Assembly: GCA_000758905.1 (NCBI GenBank)
Contig: JRNA01000010.1
Coordinates: forward strand, 52,326 to 116,325
DNA length: 64,000 nt
Direction: 5' to 3'
Source of the DNA: Clostridiales bacterium S5-A14a
GTDB lineage: Bacteria; Bacillota; Clostridia; Peptostreptococcales; Anaerovoracaceae
The notes under the pieces are model-generated. The model did not search any database, was not told where the DNA came from, and saw only the letters and a list, made by a program, of their open reading frames with translations. How positions within the stretch are numbered: position 1 is the stretch's first letter; every line of letters begins with the position of its first letter. Shown piece by piece: positions 46,700-55,884 of this stretch. Both the position numbers and the translations under genes were made by a program.

Positions 46700-48224
46700 A
46701 GGTCACCTCGTCTCTCTTTGAACCAGCCATATATAGACCTAGCTGATTGATATCCGCATTCTTTGGATCAATGTCTGCGACCAATTCTCCCTCATAGATA
46801 ACAAGGATTCTATCGCTTACCTTTAAAACTTCATCGAGCTCAAGAGAAATTAACAAAACAGCTTTTCCATTATCTCTCTGTGCTATCAATTGCTTGTGTA
46901 TGTATTCAATGGCCCCTACATCCAGTCCTCTGGTGGGCTGTACCGCAATGAGGAGTTCAGGATCATCGCCGATTTCACGCGCAATTATAGCCTTCTGTTG
47001 ATTTCCGCCTGACATACTTCTAGCAACGGTCTTGGTGCCCTGCCCTGATCTGACATCGTATTGCTTGATTAGATTTTCAGCGTAATCCTCTACCTTTTTA
47101 AAATTAATAAATCCAAGCCTCTGGAATCCAGGTTTAAAATAGGATTTAAGCACAAGATTCTGCGCTAGTGAGTAGTCAAGCACAAGGCCATATTTATGTC
47201 TGTCTTCAGGGATATGTGCAAGGCCTGCCAGATTTCTTTTTCTGACTGATTCTTGAGTTATATCCTTTCCGCATAGAGTAATTTTGCCCTCGTTTATAGG
47301 AATTAGACCAGTTATCCCATATACAAGTTCAGACTGCCCGTTTCCATCGATTCCGGCTATGCAGACAATTTCCCCTTCTCTAACCTTAAAACTTACGTTA
47401 TTCACCGCTTTTTTGCCTGAAACCTTCTTGTCTATTGAAATATGGTTAACATCGAGTACAACTTTGCCTGGCTCACAAGGTTTCTTTTCAACAGTAAAGT
47501 TGATCTTACGTCCAACCATCATTTCGGATAGCTCTTCCTTTGTTGTCTCTGACACGCTCACAGTACCTATGTATTTGCCCTTTCTAAGAACAGTACACCT
47601 ATCCGCAACCTGCTTGATCTCCTCGAGCTTATGTGTGATGAACAAAATAGATTTGCCCTCAGCAGCTAGATTTTTCATGATTTTCATGAGTTCTTGAATT
47701 TCCTGCGGCGTAAGCACGGCAGTCGGCTCGTCAAATATCAACACCTCATTTTCTCTAAATAGCATCTTAAGTATTTCAACCCTCTGCTGCATGCCAACCG
47801 TTATGTCCTCGATTAGGGCATCGGGATCAACAAAAAGTCCGTATTTCTCAGAAAGTTCAACGACCTTCTTCCTTGCATCCGAAAGTTTTAGGATGCCATT
47901 CTTAGTTTCCTCAGCTCCTAAGATAATATTTTGTAAAACCGTAAAATTCTGGACCAATTTAAAATGCTGATGAACCATGCCGATTCCTAGTCTATTAGCA
48001 TCATTAGGGTCCTTGATTGTCACTTCTTGACCATTTTTTCTGATCACGCCCTTTTCAGGCGTGTACATTCCGAACAATACGCTCATCAGCGTAGACTTTC
48101 CGGCGCCGTTTTCACCTAGGAGTGCATGTATTTCGCCACGGGTAAGTTTAAGCGTAATATCATCATTTGCTATAATCCCGGGGAATTCCTTGGTGATATT
48201 GAGCATTTCGATAATGTTGTCCAT
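46692..48224 (-). CDS. ABC transporter ATPase (two fused ATP-binding domains), nucleoside importer
   Basis: 510 residues, NupO/YufO-like, with two nucleotide-binding domains in tandem. Domain 1 has Walker A GENGAGKSTLMSVLFG (about 37-52) and Walker B EVLIFDEPTAVLTP. Domain 2 has the degenerate Walker A GIDGNGQSELVYGI and the signature MSGGNQQKAIIAREI near 405, with LIAVQPTRGLDVGAIE. This architecture is typical of sugar and BMP-type nucleoside importers. It is the first gene of the operon and has its own promoter. No substrate-binding lipoprotein gene lies upstream, so the binding protein must be encoded elsewhere or be missing. Confidence 0.94.
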   Translation of the reverse strand: MDNIIEMLNITKEFPGIIANDDITLKLTRGEIHALLGENGAGKSTLMSVLFGMYTPEKGVIRKNGQEVTIKDPNDANRLGIGMVHQHFKLVQNFTVLQNIILGAEETKNGILKLSDARKKVVELSEKYGLFVDPDALIEDITVGMQQRVEILKMLFRENEVLIFDEPTAVLTPQEIQELMKIMKNLAAEGKSILFITHKLEEIKQVADRCTVLRKGKYIGTVSVSETTKEELSEMMVGRKINFTVEKKPCEPGKVVLDVNHISIDKKVSGKKAVNNVSFKVREGEIVCIAGIDGNGQSELVYGITGLIPINEGKITLCGKDITQESVRKRNLAGLAHIPEDRHKYGLVLDYSLAQNLVLKSYFKPGFQRLGFINFKKVEDYAENLIKQYDVRSGQGTKTVARSMSGGNQQKAIIAREIGDDPELLIAVQPTRGLDVGAIEYIHKQLIAQRDNGKAVLLISLELDEVLKVSDRILVIYEGELVADIDPKNADINQLGLYMAGSKRDEVTYE

Positions 48225-48255
48225 AATAATCCTCTCAAATAATTCTATTTAATTA

Positions 48256-48284
48256 ATTATATAATTTTTTATGAACTTTTGCAA
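48256..48284 (-). promoter_or_regulatory. Predicted sigma-A promoter of the nucleoside importer operon
   Basis: On the minus strand TTGCAA (48279-48284), exactly 17 bases, then a perfect TATAAT (48256-48261), 32 bases before the ATPase start. It lies directly after the ppdK terminator. Confidence 0.8.
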
Positions 48285-48285
48285 A

Positions 48286-48332
48286 ATAAAAAATATTCGC
48301 CAGAGCAAGCTTTACGGCCTGCTCAGGCGAAT
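48286..48332 (-). terminator. Intrinsic terminator after ppdK
   Basis: ATTCGCC (48295-48301) pairs with GGCGAAT (48326-48332), and the stem continues inward with GAGCA/TGCTC. On the minus strand the T-rich tract ATTTTTTATTTTG follows. It closes the long typA-to-ppdK gene run. Confidence 0.9.
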
Positions 48333-48389
48333 ACTAAAGAATCATTATAAAATGTTATTCCATTTAAATATTAGGTAAGAGTATATTCC

Positions 48390-51020
48390 CTACTTTTCAT
48401 CGCTATTCTTGATAGCAGCCTGTGCTGCAGAAAGTCTAGCGATAGGCACTCTGAATGGCGAGCAGCTTACATAGCTCAGTCCAACTCTGTGGCAGAATTC
48501 AATTGACTTAGGATTTCCACCATGTTCGCCGCAGATACCTAGTTTGATATTAGGTCTAGTCTTCTTACCAAGCTCAACTGCCATCTTAACTAGGCTTCCA
48601 ACTCCCTTTTGGTCTAATGTCTGGAATGGGTCTTCAGGAAGAACTTTCTTTTCAACGTATTCCTTAATTAGATCGCCTGTGTCGTCTCTAGAGAAACCGT
48701 ATGTCAGCTGAGTAAGGTCATTTGTTCCGAATGAGAAGAATTCTGCCTCTTCAGCGATTTCGTCAGCCGTTATAGCAGCCCTTGGCATCTCGATCATGGT
48801 ACCTACCATGTATTTCATCTCGATTCCAGCTTCCTTGATGATTCTATCAGCTGTCTCAACAATTGTAGCCTTTACGTTAGCTGTTTCTGCTCTGTCAATT
48901 ACAAGAGGAATCATGATTTCTGGCACTATGTTGATATTCTTTTCTTTAGAAACTTCTATAGCAGCTCTGATGATTGCTTCTGTCTGCATTTCAGCAATTT
49001 CTGGGAATGAAACTGCAAGTCTACATCCACGGTGACCCAGCATAGGGTTGAACTCGTGAAGTTCTGCTGCTTTGTGCGATAGTTTCTCATAAGAAATACC
49101 AGTCTGCTCAGCAAGCTCTTTTGTTTCTTTTTCAGTATGAGGTAGGAACTCGTGTAGAGGTGGGTCAAGCAATCTGATTGTAACCGGTCTTTCTTCCATA
49201 ACCTCGTAGATACCCTTAAAATCACCCTTCTGGTAAGGGAGAAGTTTTGCAAGAGCTGTTCTTCTTTCTTCTTCTGTTTCAGCAAGAATCATCTGACGAA
49301 TTGCAGGAATTCTTTCATCCTCAAAGAACATGTGCTCTGTTCTGCAAAGTCCGATTCCTTCTGCTCCAAAGTCAAGAGCCTGTTTAGCATCTCTAGGGTT
49401 ATCAGCATTTGCACGAATTCTCATTCTTCTTATTTGGTCAGCCCACTTCATGATAGTCTCGAAGTCGCCCTTAAGTTCTGGTGTAACTGTGTCAACCTGA
49501 CCCTCATAAACCACGCCAGTTGAACCGTTAATAGAAATGTAGTCACCTTCTTTATATGTATTGCCTTGAACAGTCATTTTTAGATTTTGCTCATCAACAT
49601 TGAGCCCTGAGCAACCTGCAACACAGCACTTACCCATTCCACGAGCAACTACGGCTGCATGTGATGTCATACCACCACGAGCTGTGAGTATTCCCTGTGC
49701 AACAACCATTCCGGCAAGGTCCTCAGGAGAAGTTTCCTGACGAACCAAAACAACTTTTTCACCATTATTAGCAGCTTCAACTGCGTCAGCTGCGTGGAAG
49801 TAAATCTTACCGCAAGCAGCTCCTGGTGATGCAGGAAGTCCCTTTGCAATGTCTTTTGCATTCTTCTCAGCTTCAGGATCAAAAGTTGGGTGCAGTAACT
49901 GGTCAATCTGAGCCGGTTCAATCCTAGAAACCGCATCTCTCTCATCGATCAATCCTTCCTCAACCATATCAACTGCGATCTTTATTGCTGCTGCAGCTGT
50001 TCTCTTACCATTTCTAGTCTGAAGCATGAATAGTTTATTATTCTCAACTGTGAACTCCATATCCTGCATATCTTTATAATGCTTTTCAAGGATCTGAGCA
50101 ATTCTCTCAAAATCTTTATAAACTTCTGGGAATGCGTCTGCCATTTCAGCTATTGGCTTAGGAGTTCTGATACCTGCAACTACGTCCTCACCCTGAGCGT
50201 TAACTAGGAATTCACCGAAAATTTCTTTATTTCCGTCAACTGCAGAACGAGTAAATGCAACACCTGTACCTGATGTGTCTCCCATGTTACCGAATACCAT
50301 CGACTGAACGTTTACAGCAGTACCAAGATCATCGCTTATATCATTTAACTTTCTGTACAAAATAGCTCTCTCAGTATTCCATGATCTGAATACTGCCTTT
50401 ACGGCTTCGAGTAACTGTTCTTCAGGTTTCTGTGGGAAGTCTTTTCCGAGTTCTTCCTTGTAGATTTTCTTGAAGCCAACGATAATGTCCTTAAGATCAT
50501 CAGCCTTCAAATCAACGTCAAACTCAGCACCTACAGCTGCTTTTTTCTCGTCAAATACTTTGTCGAACTTTGACTTAGGGATTTCCATAACTACATCTGA
50601 GAACATCTGGATGAATCTTCTGTAGCTATCGTATGCAAATCTCTGATTGTCTGTCAACTTAGCCAACCCCTCAACGGTCTCGTCGTTGAGTCCAAGATTT
50701 AGAATTGTATCCATCATACCCGGCATAGATATTACTGCTCCGGATCTTACTGATACCAAAAGCGGATTCTTTGCATCACCGAGTTTTTTACCTGTAACTT
50801 GCTCAAGTTCTTTGAGTTTTTCCTTGATTTCATCAACAATTTCAGGGGAGATTTCTTTATCTTCAGCATAGTATCTATTACATGCTTCTGTAGATACAGT
50901 AAATCCAAAAGGCACTGGAAGACCTATTTTGGTCATCTCTGCAAGGTTTGCACCCTTACCTCCTAGGATGTCTCTCATCTCCTTTGAACCTTCGTTAAAT
51001 GAATAAACAAATTTCGCCAT
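48390..51020 (-). CDS. ppdK: Pyruvate, phosphate dikinase
   Basis: 876 residues, full length. The N-terminal nucleotide-binding domain starts VYSFNEGSKEMRDILGGKGA. The phospho-histidine domain has LTARGGMTSHAAVVARGMGK (about 445-464) with the catalytic His. The C-terminal PEP/pyruvate TIM barrel has LGHRGCRLAVSFPEIAEMQT and the active-site Cys region LGICGEHGGNP. It interconverts pyruvate, ATP and phosphate with PEP, AMP and pyrophosphate, serving glycolysis or gluconeogenesis in anaerobes. The ATG has AAAGGAG upstream. It lies 14 bases after glyS. With pyruvate carboxylase nearby, the window encodes two pyruvate-consuming anaplerotic or gluconeogenic steps. Confidence 0.98.
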   Translation of the reverse strand: MAKFVYSFNEGSKEMRDILGGKGANLAEMTKIGLPVPFGFTVSTEACNRYYAEDKEISPEIVDEIKEKLKELEQVTGKKLGDAKNPLLVSVRSGAVISMPGMMDTILNLGLNDETVEGLAKLTDNQRFAYDSYRRFIQMFSDVVMEIPKSKFDKVFDEKKAAVGAEFDVDLKADDLKDIIVGFKKIYKEELGKDFPQKPEEQLLEAVKAVFRSWNTERAILYRKLNDISDDLGTAVNVQSMVFGNMGDTSGTGVAFTRSAVDGNKEIFGEFLVNAQGEDVVAGIRTPKPIAEMADAFPEVYKDFERIAQILEKHYKDMQDMEFTVENNKLFMLQTRNGKRTAAAAIKIAVDMVEEGLIDERDAVSRIEPAQIDQLLHPTFDPEAEKNAKDIAKGLPASPGAACGKIYFHAADAVEAANNGEKVVLVRQETSPEDLAGMVVAQGILTARGGMTSHAAVVARGMGKCCVAGCSGLNVDEQNLKMTVQGNTYKEGDYISINGSTGVVYEGQVDTVTPELKGDFETIMKWADQIRRMRIRANADNPRDAKQALDFGAEGIGLCRTEHMFFEDERIPAIRQMILAETEEERRTALAKLLPYQKGDFKGIYEVMEERPVTIRLLDPPLHEFLPHTEKETKELAEQTGISYEKLSHKAAELHEFNPMLGHRGCRLAVSFPEIAEMQTEAIIRAAIEVSKEKNINIVPEIMIPLVIDRAETANVKATIVETADRIIKEAGIEMKYMVGTMIEMPRAAITADEIAEEAEFFSFGTNDLTQLTYGFSRDDTGDLIKEYVEKKVLPEDPFQTLDQKGVGSLVKMAVELGKKTRPNIKLGICGEHGGNPKSIEFCHRVGLSYVSCSPFRVPIARLSAAQAAIKNSDEK

Positions 51021-51034
51021 CTCTTATTTCTCCT

Positions 51035-52465
51035 TTAAAATTTAAGTTTTTCATTTATATATTGTTTCACCTGGTCTTTTGGTATTCTAACCTGTTCCAT
51101 GGTGTCACGGTCTCTAATTGTAACACAGTTATCTTCAGAAGAATCGAAATCTACACATATACAAAACGGTGTGCCGATTTCATCTTCTCTTCTGTATCTC
51201 TTCCCTATCGAACCTGCCTCGTCATAGTCAATCATGAAGTCCTTAGATAAATCCACATAGAGTTCCATTGCTTCCTCGCTCTGTTTCTTGGAAAGCGGCA
51301 AAACAGCTGCTTTAAACGGTGCAAGAGCCGGATGCAATTTTAGAAGCGTCCTGACATCCTTTTTGCCCTTAGAATCTTCGAGTTCTTCTTCACAATAGGC
51401 GTCTGCTAGGAATGCAAGTGCAACCCTATCTGCTCCAAGGGAAGGCTCTATACAGTATGGAATATATCTCCTCGACGGATCGTCTTTAGGAAGTGACGCA
51501 TCAGCGTCAGGGTCCACATATACCATTGATTCTCCTGACACATCCTGATGAGATCTTAGGTCAAAGTCCGTCCTATTTGCAATTCCCCAAAGTTCTCCCC
51601 ATCCAAATGGGAATTTATATTCAATATCAGTGGTTCCCTTACTGTAGTGTGAAAGTTCTTCAGGCGAGTGATCCCTCATCCTGGTTTTCTCAGGGTTCAT
51701 TCCGAGGTCCATTAGCCAGTTAATACAGTAATCTTTCCAATATTCGAACCACTGCATATCCGTTCCAGGTTTACAGAAAAACTCTAGTTCCATCTGTTCA
51801 AACTCTCTAGTTCTAAATGTAAAATTACCTGGTGTAATTTCATTTCTAAATGACTTCCCAACCTGAGCAATTCCGAATGGAATTTTCTTTCTTGACGCTC
51901 TCTGCACATTTTTGAAGTTCACAAAAATGCCCTGTGCTGTTTCAGGTCTCAAGTAAAGCTGAGATGTGCTCTCTTCTGTGACACCCTGAAAAGTCTTGAA
52001 CATCAGGTTAAACTGCCTTATTGCGGTAAAATCCGTCTTCCCGCAATCAGGGCAAGCGATTTTATTTTCAGATATATAATCTTCCATCTGCTTGTTAGTC
52101 CATCCATCGACAACTTCTTCAGGAAGTCCCTTAGAACTCATATAGTCTTCTATGAGTTTGTCTGCTCTAAATCTAGACTTACATCCCTTGCAGTCAATAA
52201 GAGGATCCGAAAATCCACCGACATGACCGGAAGCGACCCATGTTTGAGGGTTCATGAGAATTGCAGCGTCAAGACCCACATTGTATGGGCTCTCCTGAAC
52301 AAATCTCTTCCACCATGCTTTCTTAACATTGTTTTTAAATTCAACACCTAAAGGGCCGTAATCCCATGTGTTTGCAAGTCCACCGTAAATTTCAGAACCG
52401 GGGAACACATAGCCTCTGCCCTTTGCTAAGGCAACCAGCTTATCCATTGTTACTTCGTTACTCAT
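51035..52465 (-). CDS. glyS: Glycyl-tRNA synthetase (single-chain, alpha2 class II)
   Basis: 476 residues. Begins with the family segment [20 protein letters not shown] then [16 protein letters not shown]. Class II motif 2 is visible in [20 protein letters not shown] with [10 protein letters not shown], and motif 3 in the [18 protein letters not shown] region. A C-terminal anticodon-binding domain has [16 protein letters not shown]. Two CxxC pairs (CKGCKSR and CPDCGK) suggest a zinc-binding insert. It charges tRNA-Gly. No T-box is visible since the gene sits five bases after the DUF4342 gene within a long operon. It is co-directional with ppdK. Confidence 0.98.
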   Translation of the reverse strand: MSNEVTMDKLVALAKGRGYVFPGSEIYGGLANTWDYGPLGVEFKNNVKKAWWKRFVQESPYNVGLDAAILMNPQTWVASGHVGGFSDPLIDCKGCKSRFRADKLIEDYMSSKGLPEEVVDGWTNKQMEDYISENKIACPDCGKTDFTAIRQFNLMFKTFQGVTEESTSQLYLRPETAQGIFVNFKNVQRASRKKIPFGIAQVGKSFRNEITPGNFTFRTREFEQMELEFFCKPGTDMQWFEYWKDYCINWLMDLGMNPEKTRMRDHSPEELSHYSKGTTDIEYKFPFGWGELWGIANRTDFDLRSHQDVSGESMVYVDPDADASLPKDDPSRRYIPYCIEPSLGADRVALAFLADAYCEEELEDSKGKKDVRTLLKLHPALAPFKAAVLPLSKKQSEEAMELYVDLSKDFMIDYDEAGSIGKRYRREDEIGTPFCICVDFDSSEDNCVTIRDRDTMEQVRIPKDQVKQYINEKLKF

Positions 52466-52470
52466 ATTTC

Positions 52471-53289
52471 TTACTTATCCAATTCCTTTTCAATGCTGTC
52501 AAGTTTATCATTTAGAGCATCCAGTGCATCCCTAGATTTTGATTTAGCAGAATCTGCTGCATCATCGGCTTTTTCCTTTGCTTTCTCTGTCATATCCTTT
52601 GCAGAATCAACAGCATCACCCGCAAATTTCTCAGCCTTATCCTTTGCCATATCTGCTTTTTCTGAGGCTTCACTCTTAACTTCTTCCCATTCAACCTCAA
52701 GGTCAGATCCTCTATCAAGTATTTTGTCCTTAACATCGCTTGCAAAATCTCTCAATCCATCATACATCTCTGAGATTGCAGGTGTTTTTTCCTTAAGACC
52801 GTCAAAATATTCTGAGCCCCTATTCTTAGCTTCATCGAATATCTCACCAGCTTTACCATAGTATACTGCACCCTTATCGTAAATTTTGTCAGCCTTGTCA
52901 TTGATATTGATTGATTTACCATCTTTCTTAACGACTTCTATCTTACATCTAAATCCAAATGCTGCAACAAGTCCTGCGATCATGCCCCAAGGTGCAACTA
53001 CAGAGCCAATGATTCCAGCATTAACTGGAATGTTCAAAACGACCTGATCGTCCTTCTTTATTAGGATTTTAGTAGCGTTACCCTTTGCAACGATTTCTTT
53101 CAGTTTGCTGATTACATCCTTGCCCTCAGCGTTGTTATAGTCAAAGTTCTCGCCATTTACAGAATCCTCAATGTATATTATGGCATCAACTACATTCCCT
53201 GAATTTTTCTCAAGCGCCTCCTTGGCTTCTCTATAGGATACTCCTGTCCTATCCTTTACTAATTCAATTTTCTCTAAAGTTATTTCCAT
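52471..53289 (-). CDS. DUF4342 protein with UBA-like N-terminus and long helical tail
   Basis: 272 residues. The N-terminus (about 1-45; [20 protein letters not shown] then [13 protein letters not shown]) resembles a UBA/TS-N three-helix domain as in EF-Ts. The middle (about 70-125; [20 protein letters not shown], then [20 protein letters not shown]) matches DUF4342, with a hydrophobic segment that may associate with membranes. The rest is a charged amphipathic helix with Lys/Ala/Asp/Glu repeats (for example [20 protein letters not shown]), like LEA or apolipoprotein-type helices. Function is unknown. It sits between recO and glyS with short gaps, a placement that suggests a link to translation or the membrane, but this is inference. 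Confidence 0.85.
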   Translation of the reverse strand: MEITLEKIELVKDRTGVSYREAKEALEKNSGNVVDAIIYIEDSVNGENFDYNNAEGKDVISKLKEIVAKGNATKILIKKDDQVVLNIPVNAGIIGSVVAPWGMIAGLVAAFGFRCKIEVVKKDGKSININDKADKIYDKGAVYYGKAGEIFDEAKNRGSEYFDGLKEKTPAISEMYDGLRDFASDVKDKILDRGSDLEVEWEEVKSEASEKADMAKDKAEKFAGDAVDSAKDMTEKAKEKADDAADSAKSKSRDALDALNDKLDSIEKELDK

Positions 53290-53312
53290 AATTATCTCCT
53301 TAAACTTCCGCC

Positions 53313-54065
53313 TTAATTACTGAAAAGACCGGCTGATAAACTATCACTCATCAGTTCGCCAATATCCATGTGGTATGCCATATACTCGCGCAATAGCCTC
53401 TGGATTTTGACTGCATCGTCTCGCTTTAGGGCGATATCCTTAAATCTGCGAAATGGCGTCTTTTCAAAATATTTTACTACCCCTATAATATCAAATTCCA
53501 CACCATAAATCAATGAATTCACTTGATTTTGTCGACAATCTGAACATAAGAGACCACCCTTGTCAATTGAAAAAAAATTCAGGTTGTTCACACTGCCGCA
53601 GGATACGCATGCATCCAGTTGTGGCAAGTAACCTAGTTTAGTCAATATCTTAATCTCATAGGCTAGCACCAGAGTTTCCTGTGATTTCTGCCTTACTTCC
53701 ATCAATTCAAGAAAAGTCTTCAACAGAGTGAAAATGTCCGGCATCGGTTGTTCTTCAGCTATCATCTTTCCAGTCATTTCAAGCACAAGTGATGCTGCCC
53801 CATATTTTTTTATATCTTCCCCGATCGCATAGTAACTCTTTACAACATCCGCCGTGTCAAGATTATAATATCCCCTGTTTGAGAATATTTTGTAGTCCCC
53901 AAGGGTAAACGGACTTATCGCCAGTTCCGATCGTCGTTTGCCGCCAAAGCCGAGCTTTGATGACACAGATATTTTGCCATATTTTTTTGTAAAAAGCGTG
54001 AGCATATTCACTCCGCCTGCAGCCCGCGTCCGCTTCAAAACAACAGCTTCAGTATGCAATAACAT
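53313..54065 (-). CDS. recO: DNA repair protein RecO
   Basis: 250 residues. It has an N-terminal OB fold (TEAVVLKRTRAAGGVNMLTL, then TKKYGKISVSSKLGFGGK), a helical domain and a four-cysteine zinc site (CVSCGSVNN and LLCSDCRQN, about residues 155-180). RecO loads RecA with RecR during gap repair and anneals strands. It follows era with a five-base gap, the usual Firmicutes order. Confidence 0.96.
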   Translation of the reverse strand: MLLHTEAVVLKRTRAAGGVNMLTLFTKKYGKISVSSKLGFGGKRRSELAISPFTLGDYKIFSNRGYYNLDTADVVKSYYAIGEDIKKYGAASLVLEMTGKMIAEEQPMPDIFTLLKTFLELMEVRQKSQETLVLAYEIKILTKLGYLPQLDACVSCGSVNNLNFFSIDKGGLLCSDCRQNQVNSLIYGVEFDIIGVVKYFEKTPFRRFKDIALKRDDAVKIQRLLREYMAYHMDIGELMSDSLSAGLFSN

Positions 54066-54070
54066 TTACA

Positions 54071-54964
54071 TCAATCCTTATAACCGAAATTTGACAACAT
54101 AAAATCGCTGTCTCTCCAATTCTCCTTTACCTTTACCCAAAGCTGCAGAAAAACCTTGGTGCCTACAAGGGCCTCAATGTCCTCGCGCGCACTCTTTCCA
54201 ATTCCCTTTAGCTTTCTGCCCTGCTTACCTATAATAATTCCTTTGTGGCTCTTCTTCTCGCAGTAAATCACCGCACTTATCTTCGTCAAATTCTCAAGTT
54301 CTTTGTAGCTTTCAATTTCAACCGCAACGCCATGCGGAACTTCTTCATCAAGGAACTCAAGCGCCTTTTCTCTGATGATTTCGCTCACGATAAACTTCTC
54401 TGGATGGTCGGTTATCATGTCCTCTGGGAAATACATAGGTCCAGTCTTTGCCAATCCTTCAATCGAGTTCAGAAGTTCTGGAACGCCTGCACCCTCTTTT
54501 GCCGAAATCCCAATAACCTGCTCAAAAATCCCCATATCCTCATACGCAGCAAATGTCTCCGCAAGGTCCGAAGGCTTCATCAAATCTATTTTGTTGATTA
54601 CGAGAATTTTGGGCGTTTTGATTTCTCTTAGCATCTCGACAATATTCATGTCCCCAGGGCCCTTATCAATCCTGCTGTCGACAAGGAACAACAAAATATC
54701 AACCTCCGAGAAGGTTCTGATTGCCGCTTCAGTCATCGACTTGCCTAGTTTGTTTTTCCCCTTATGTATGCCTGGTGTATCTAGGAATATAAGCTGAGTT
54801 TTGTCAGCTCCATGTTCTGACGTGTAGATTCCTCTTATCGTATTCCTCGTTGTTTGTGGCTTATTTGCAGTTATTGCTATTTTTTCGCCTAAGAAACTAT
54901 TTAAAAGAGTTGATTTTCCAACATTAGGCCTACCAACTATGCCAACAAAAGCTGATTTGTTCAT
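54071..54964 (-). CDS. era: GTPase Era
   Basis: 297 residues. G1 GRPNVGKSTLLNS (about 11-23), switch region NKPQTTRNTIRGIYT, G3 FLDTPGIHKGKN, G4 NKIDLMK, G5 ISAKEGAGVPEL. The C-terminal KH domain contains IIGKQGRKLKGIGKSARED. Era binds the 3' end of 16S rRNA and helps assemble the 30S subunit. It sits in the conserved ybeY-cdd-era-recO order. The dgkA gene often found between ybeY and cdd is absent. Confidence 0.98.
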   Translation of the reverse strand: MNKSAFVGIVGRPNVGKSTLLNSFLGEKIAITANKPQTTRNTIRGIYTSEHGADKTQLIFLDTPGIHKGKNKLGKSMTEAAIRTFSEVDILLFLVDSRIDKGPGDMNIVEMLREIKTPKILVINKIDLMKPSDLAETFAAYEDMGIFEQVIGISAKEGAGVPELLNSIEGLAKTGPMYFPEDMITDHPEKFIVSEIIREKALEFLDEEVPHGVAVEIESYKELENLTKISAVIYCEKKSHKGIIIGKQGRKLKGIGKSAREDIEALVGTKVFLQLWVKVKENWRDSDFMLSNFGYKD

Positions 54965-54975
54965 TTATTCTCCCA

Positions 54976-55386
54976 CTATTCAAAACTTTCAACTCGAAAT
55001 CCGTCGAGTAGGATTTCGCTGAGCGACTTATCCTGGAGGTGATCCTCGTCTACACCCGTTATAACTCTCAGATTTGGTGCAAATTCGTACAAAAACTGCC
55101 TGCATATTCCGCACGGCCAAGCCTCTCCACCATTTCCACTTATGGCAATTTTGGTGAACTCCCTCACACCCTCAGAAACCGCCTTTGTGCAAGCCGTTCT
55201 CTCCGCACAAATCGTTGCTCCCAGAGATGAGTTTTCAACATTCACCCCCGTGAACACCCTACCATCGACAGAAAGCAGTGCAGCTCCTACATGAAAATTT
55301 GAGAACGGTGCATAAGAGTTCTTCTCCGCAGCCACGGCCATCCTAAAAAGTTCTTTATTATCTATATCCTTGTTCATATCGGGCAT
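54976..55386 (-). CDS. cdd: Cytidine deaminase
   Basis: 136 residues, normal size for the homotetrameric form. The zinc site residues are in CAERTA (Cys and catalytic Glu) and PCGICRQFLYEF (two Cys). The substrate segment YAPFSNFHVGAALLS is present. It deaminates cytidine and deoxycytidine to uridines in pyrimidine salvage. The ATG at 55386 has AAGGAGG five bases upstream. Confidence 0.97.
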   Translation of the reverse strand: MPDMNKDIDNKELFRMAVAAEKNSYAPFSNFHVGAALLSVDGRVFTGVNVENSSLGATICAERTACTKAVSEGVREFTKIAISGNGGEAWPCGICRQFLYEFAPNLRVITGVDEDHLQDKSLSEILLDGFRVESFE

Positions 55387-55422
55387 ATCTTCCTCCTTCT
55401 TAGGCTTTAAGCCCTACTTAGG

Positions 55423-55884
55423 CTATAAGAGTTCACTCATAACCTTGTCAAGTATTTCGTTTTCTCTATTCCTCATATCGCGTCTTTCGTTCTCATCCAT
55501 GTGATCATATCCGAGAAGGTGCAATACGCTATGCACAAAAAGATAGGTAAACTCTCTATTCTCAGAATGTCCAAATTCTTCAGCCTGCCTCTTGCATACA
55601 TCCGAACATATGACAACATCGCCGAGGAAAATTGGGCCTTCTTCTGGCACAACCTCATCAGGTTCAAACTGCGGGAAACTCAAAACATCGGTAGGCTTAT
55701 CGATTCCCCTATATTCCCTATTCAGTTCTCTGATTTCATCCTCGCTTACGAATGTCAAACTCACCTCAACACGGTCAGCCGGGATTTGCTCCTGAACACA
55801 TGCGATTACACATGCCTCACACATGGTTTCATAAGCATCAGGGTCCCAAAGTTTTTCAAAATCAAAATCTCCGACGATCTTCAT
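55423..55884 (-). CDS. ybeY: Endoribonuclease YbeY (rRNA maturation factor)
   Basis: 153 residues. The metal-binding signature HSVLHLLGYDHMDENERRDM near residue 117 supplies the three histidines. The earlier TDVLSFPQFEPDE and GDVVICSDVC are also family-typical. It processes 16S rRNA 3' ends and takes part in ribosome quality control. The start overlaps the phoH stop by four bases. Confidence 0.97.
   Translation of the reverse strand: MKIVGDFDFEKLWDPDAYETMCEACVIACVQEQIPADRVEVSLTFVSEDEIRELNREYRGIDKPTDVLSFPQFEPDEVVPEEGPIFLGDVVICSDVCKRQAEEFGHSENREFTYLFVHSVLHLLGYDHMDENERRDMRNRENEILDKVMSELL

Noticed and set aside
52466..52470. A T-box riboswitch before glyS
   Set aside because: The gap to the upstream gene is only five bases and no T-box sequence is visible.
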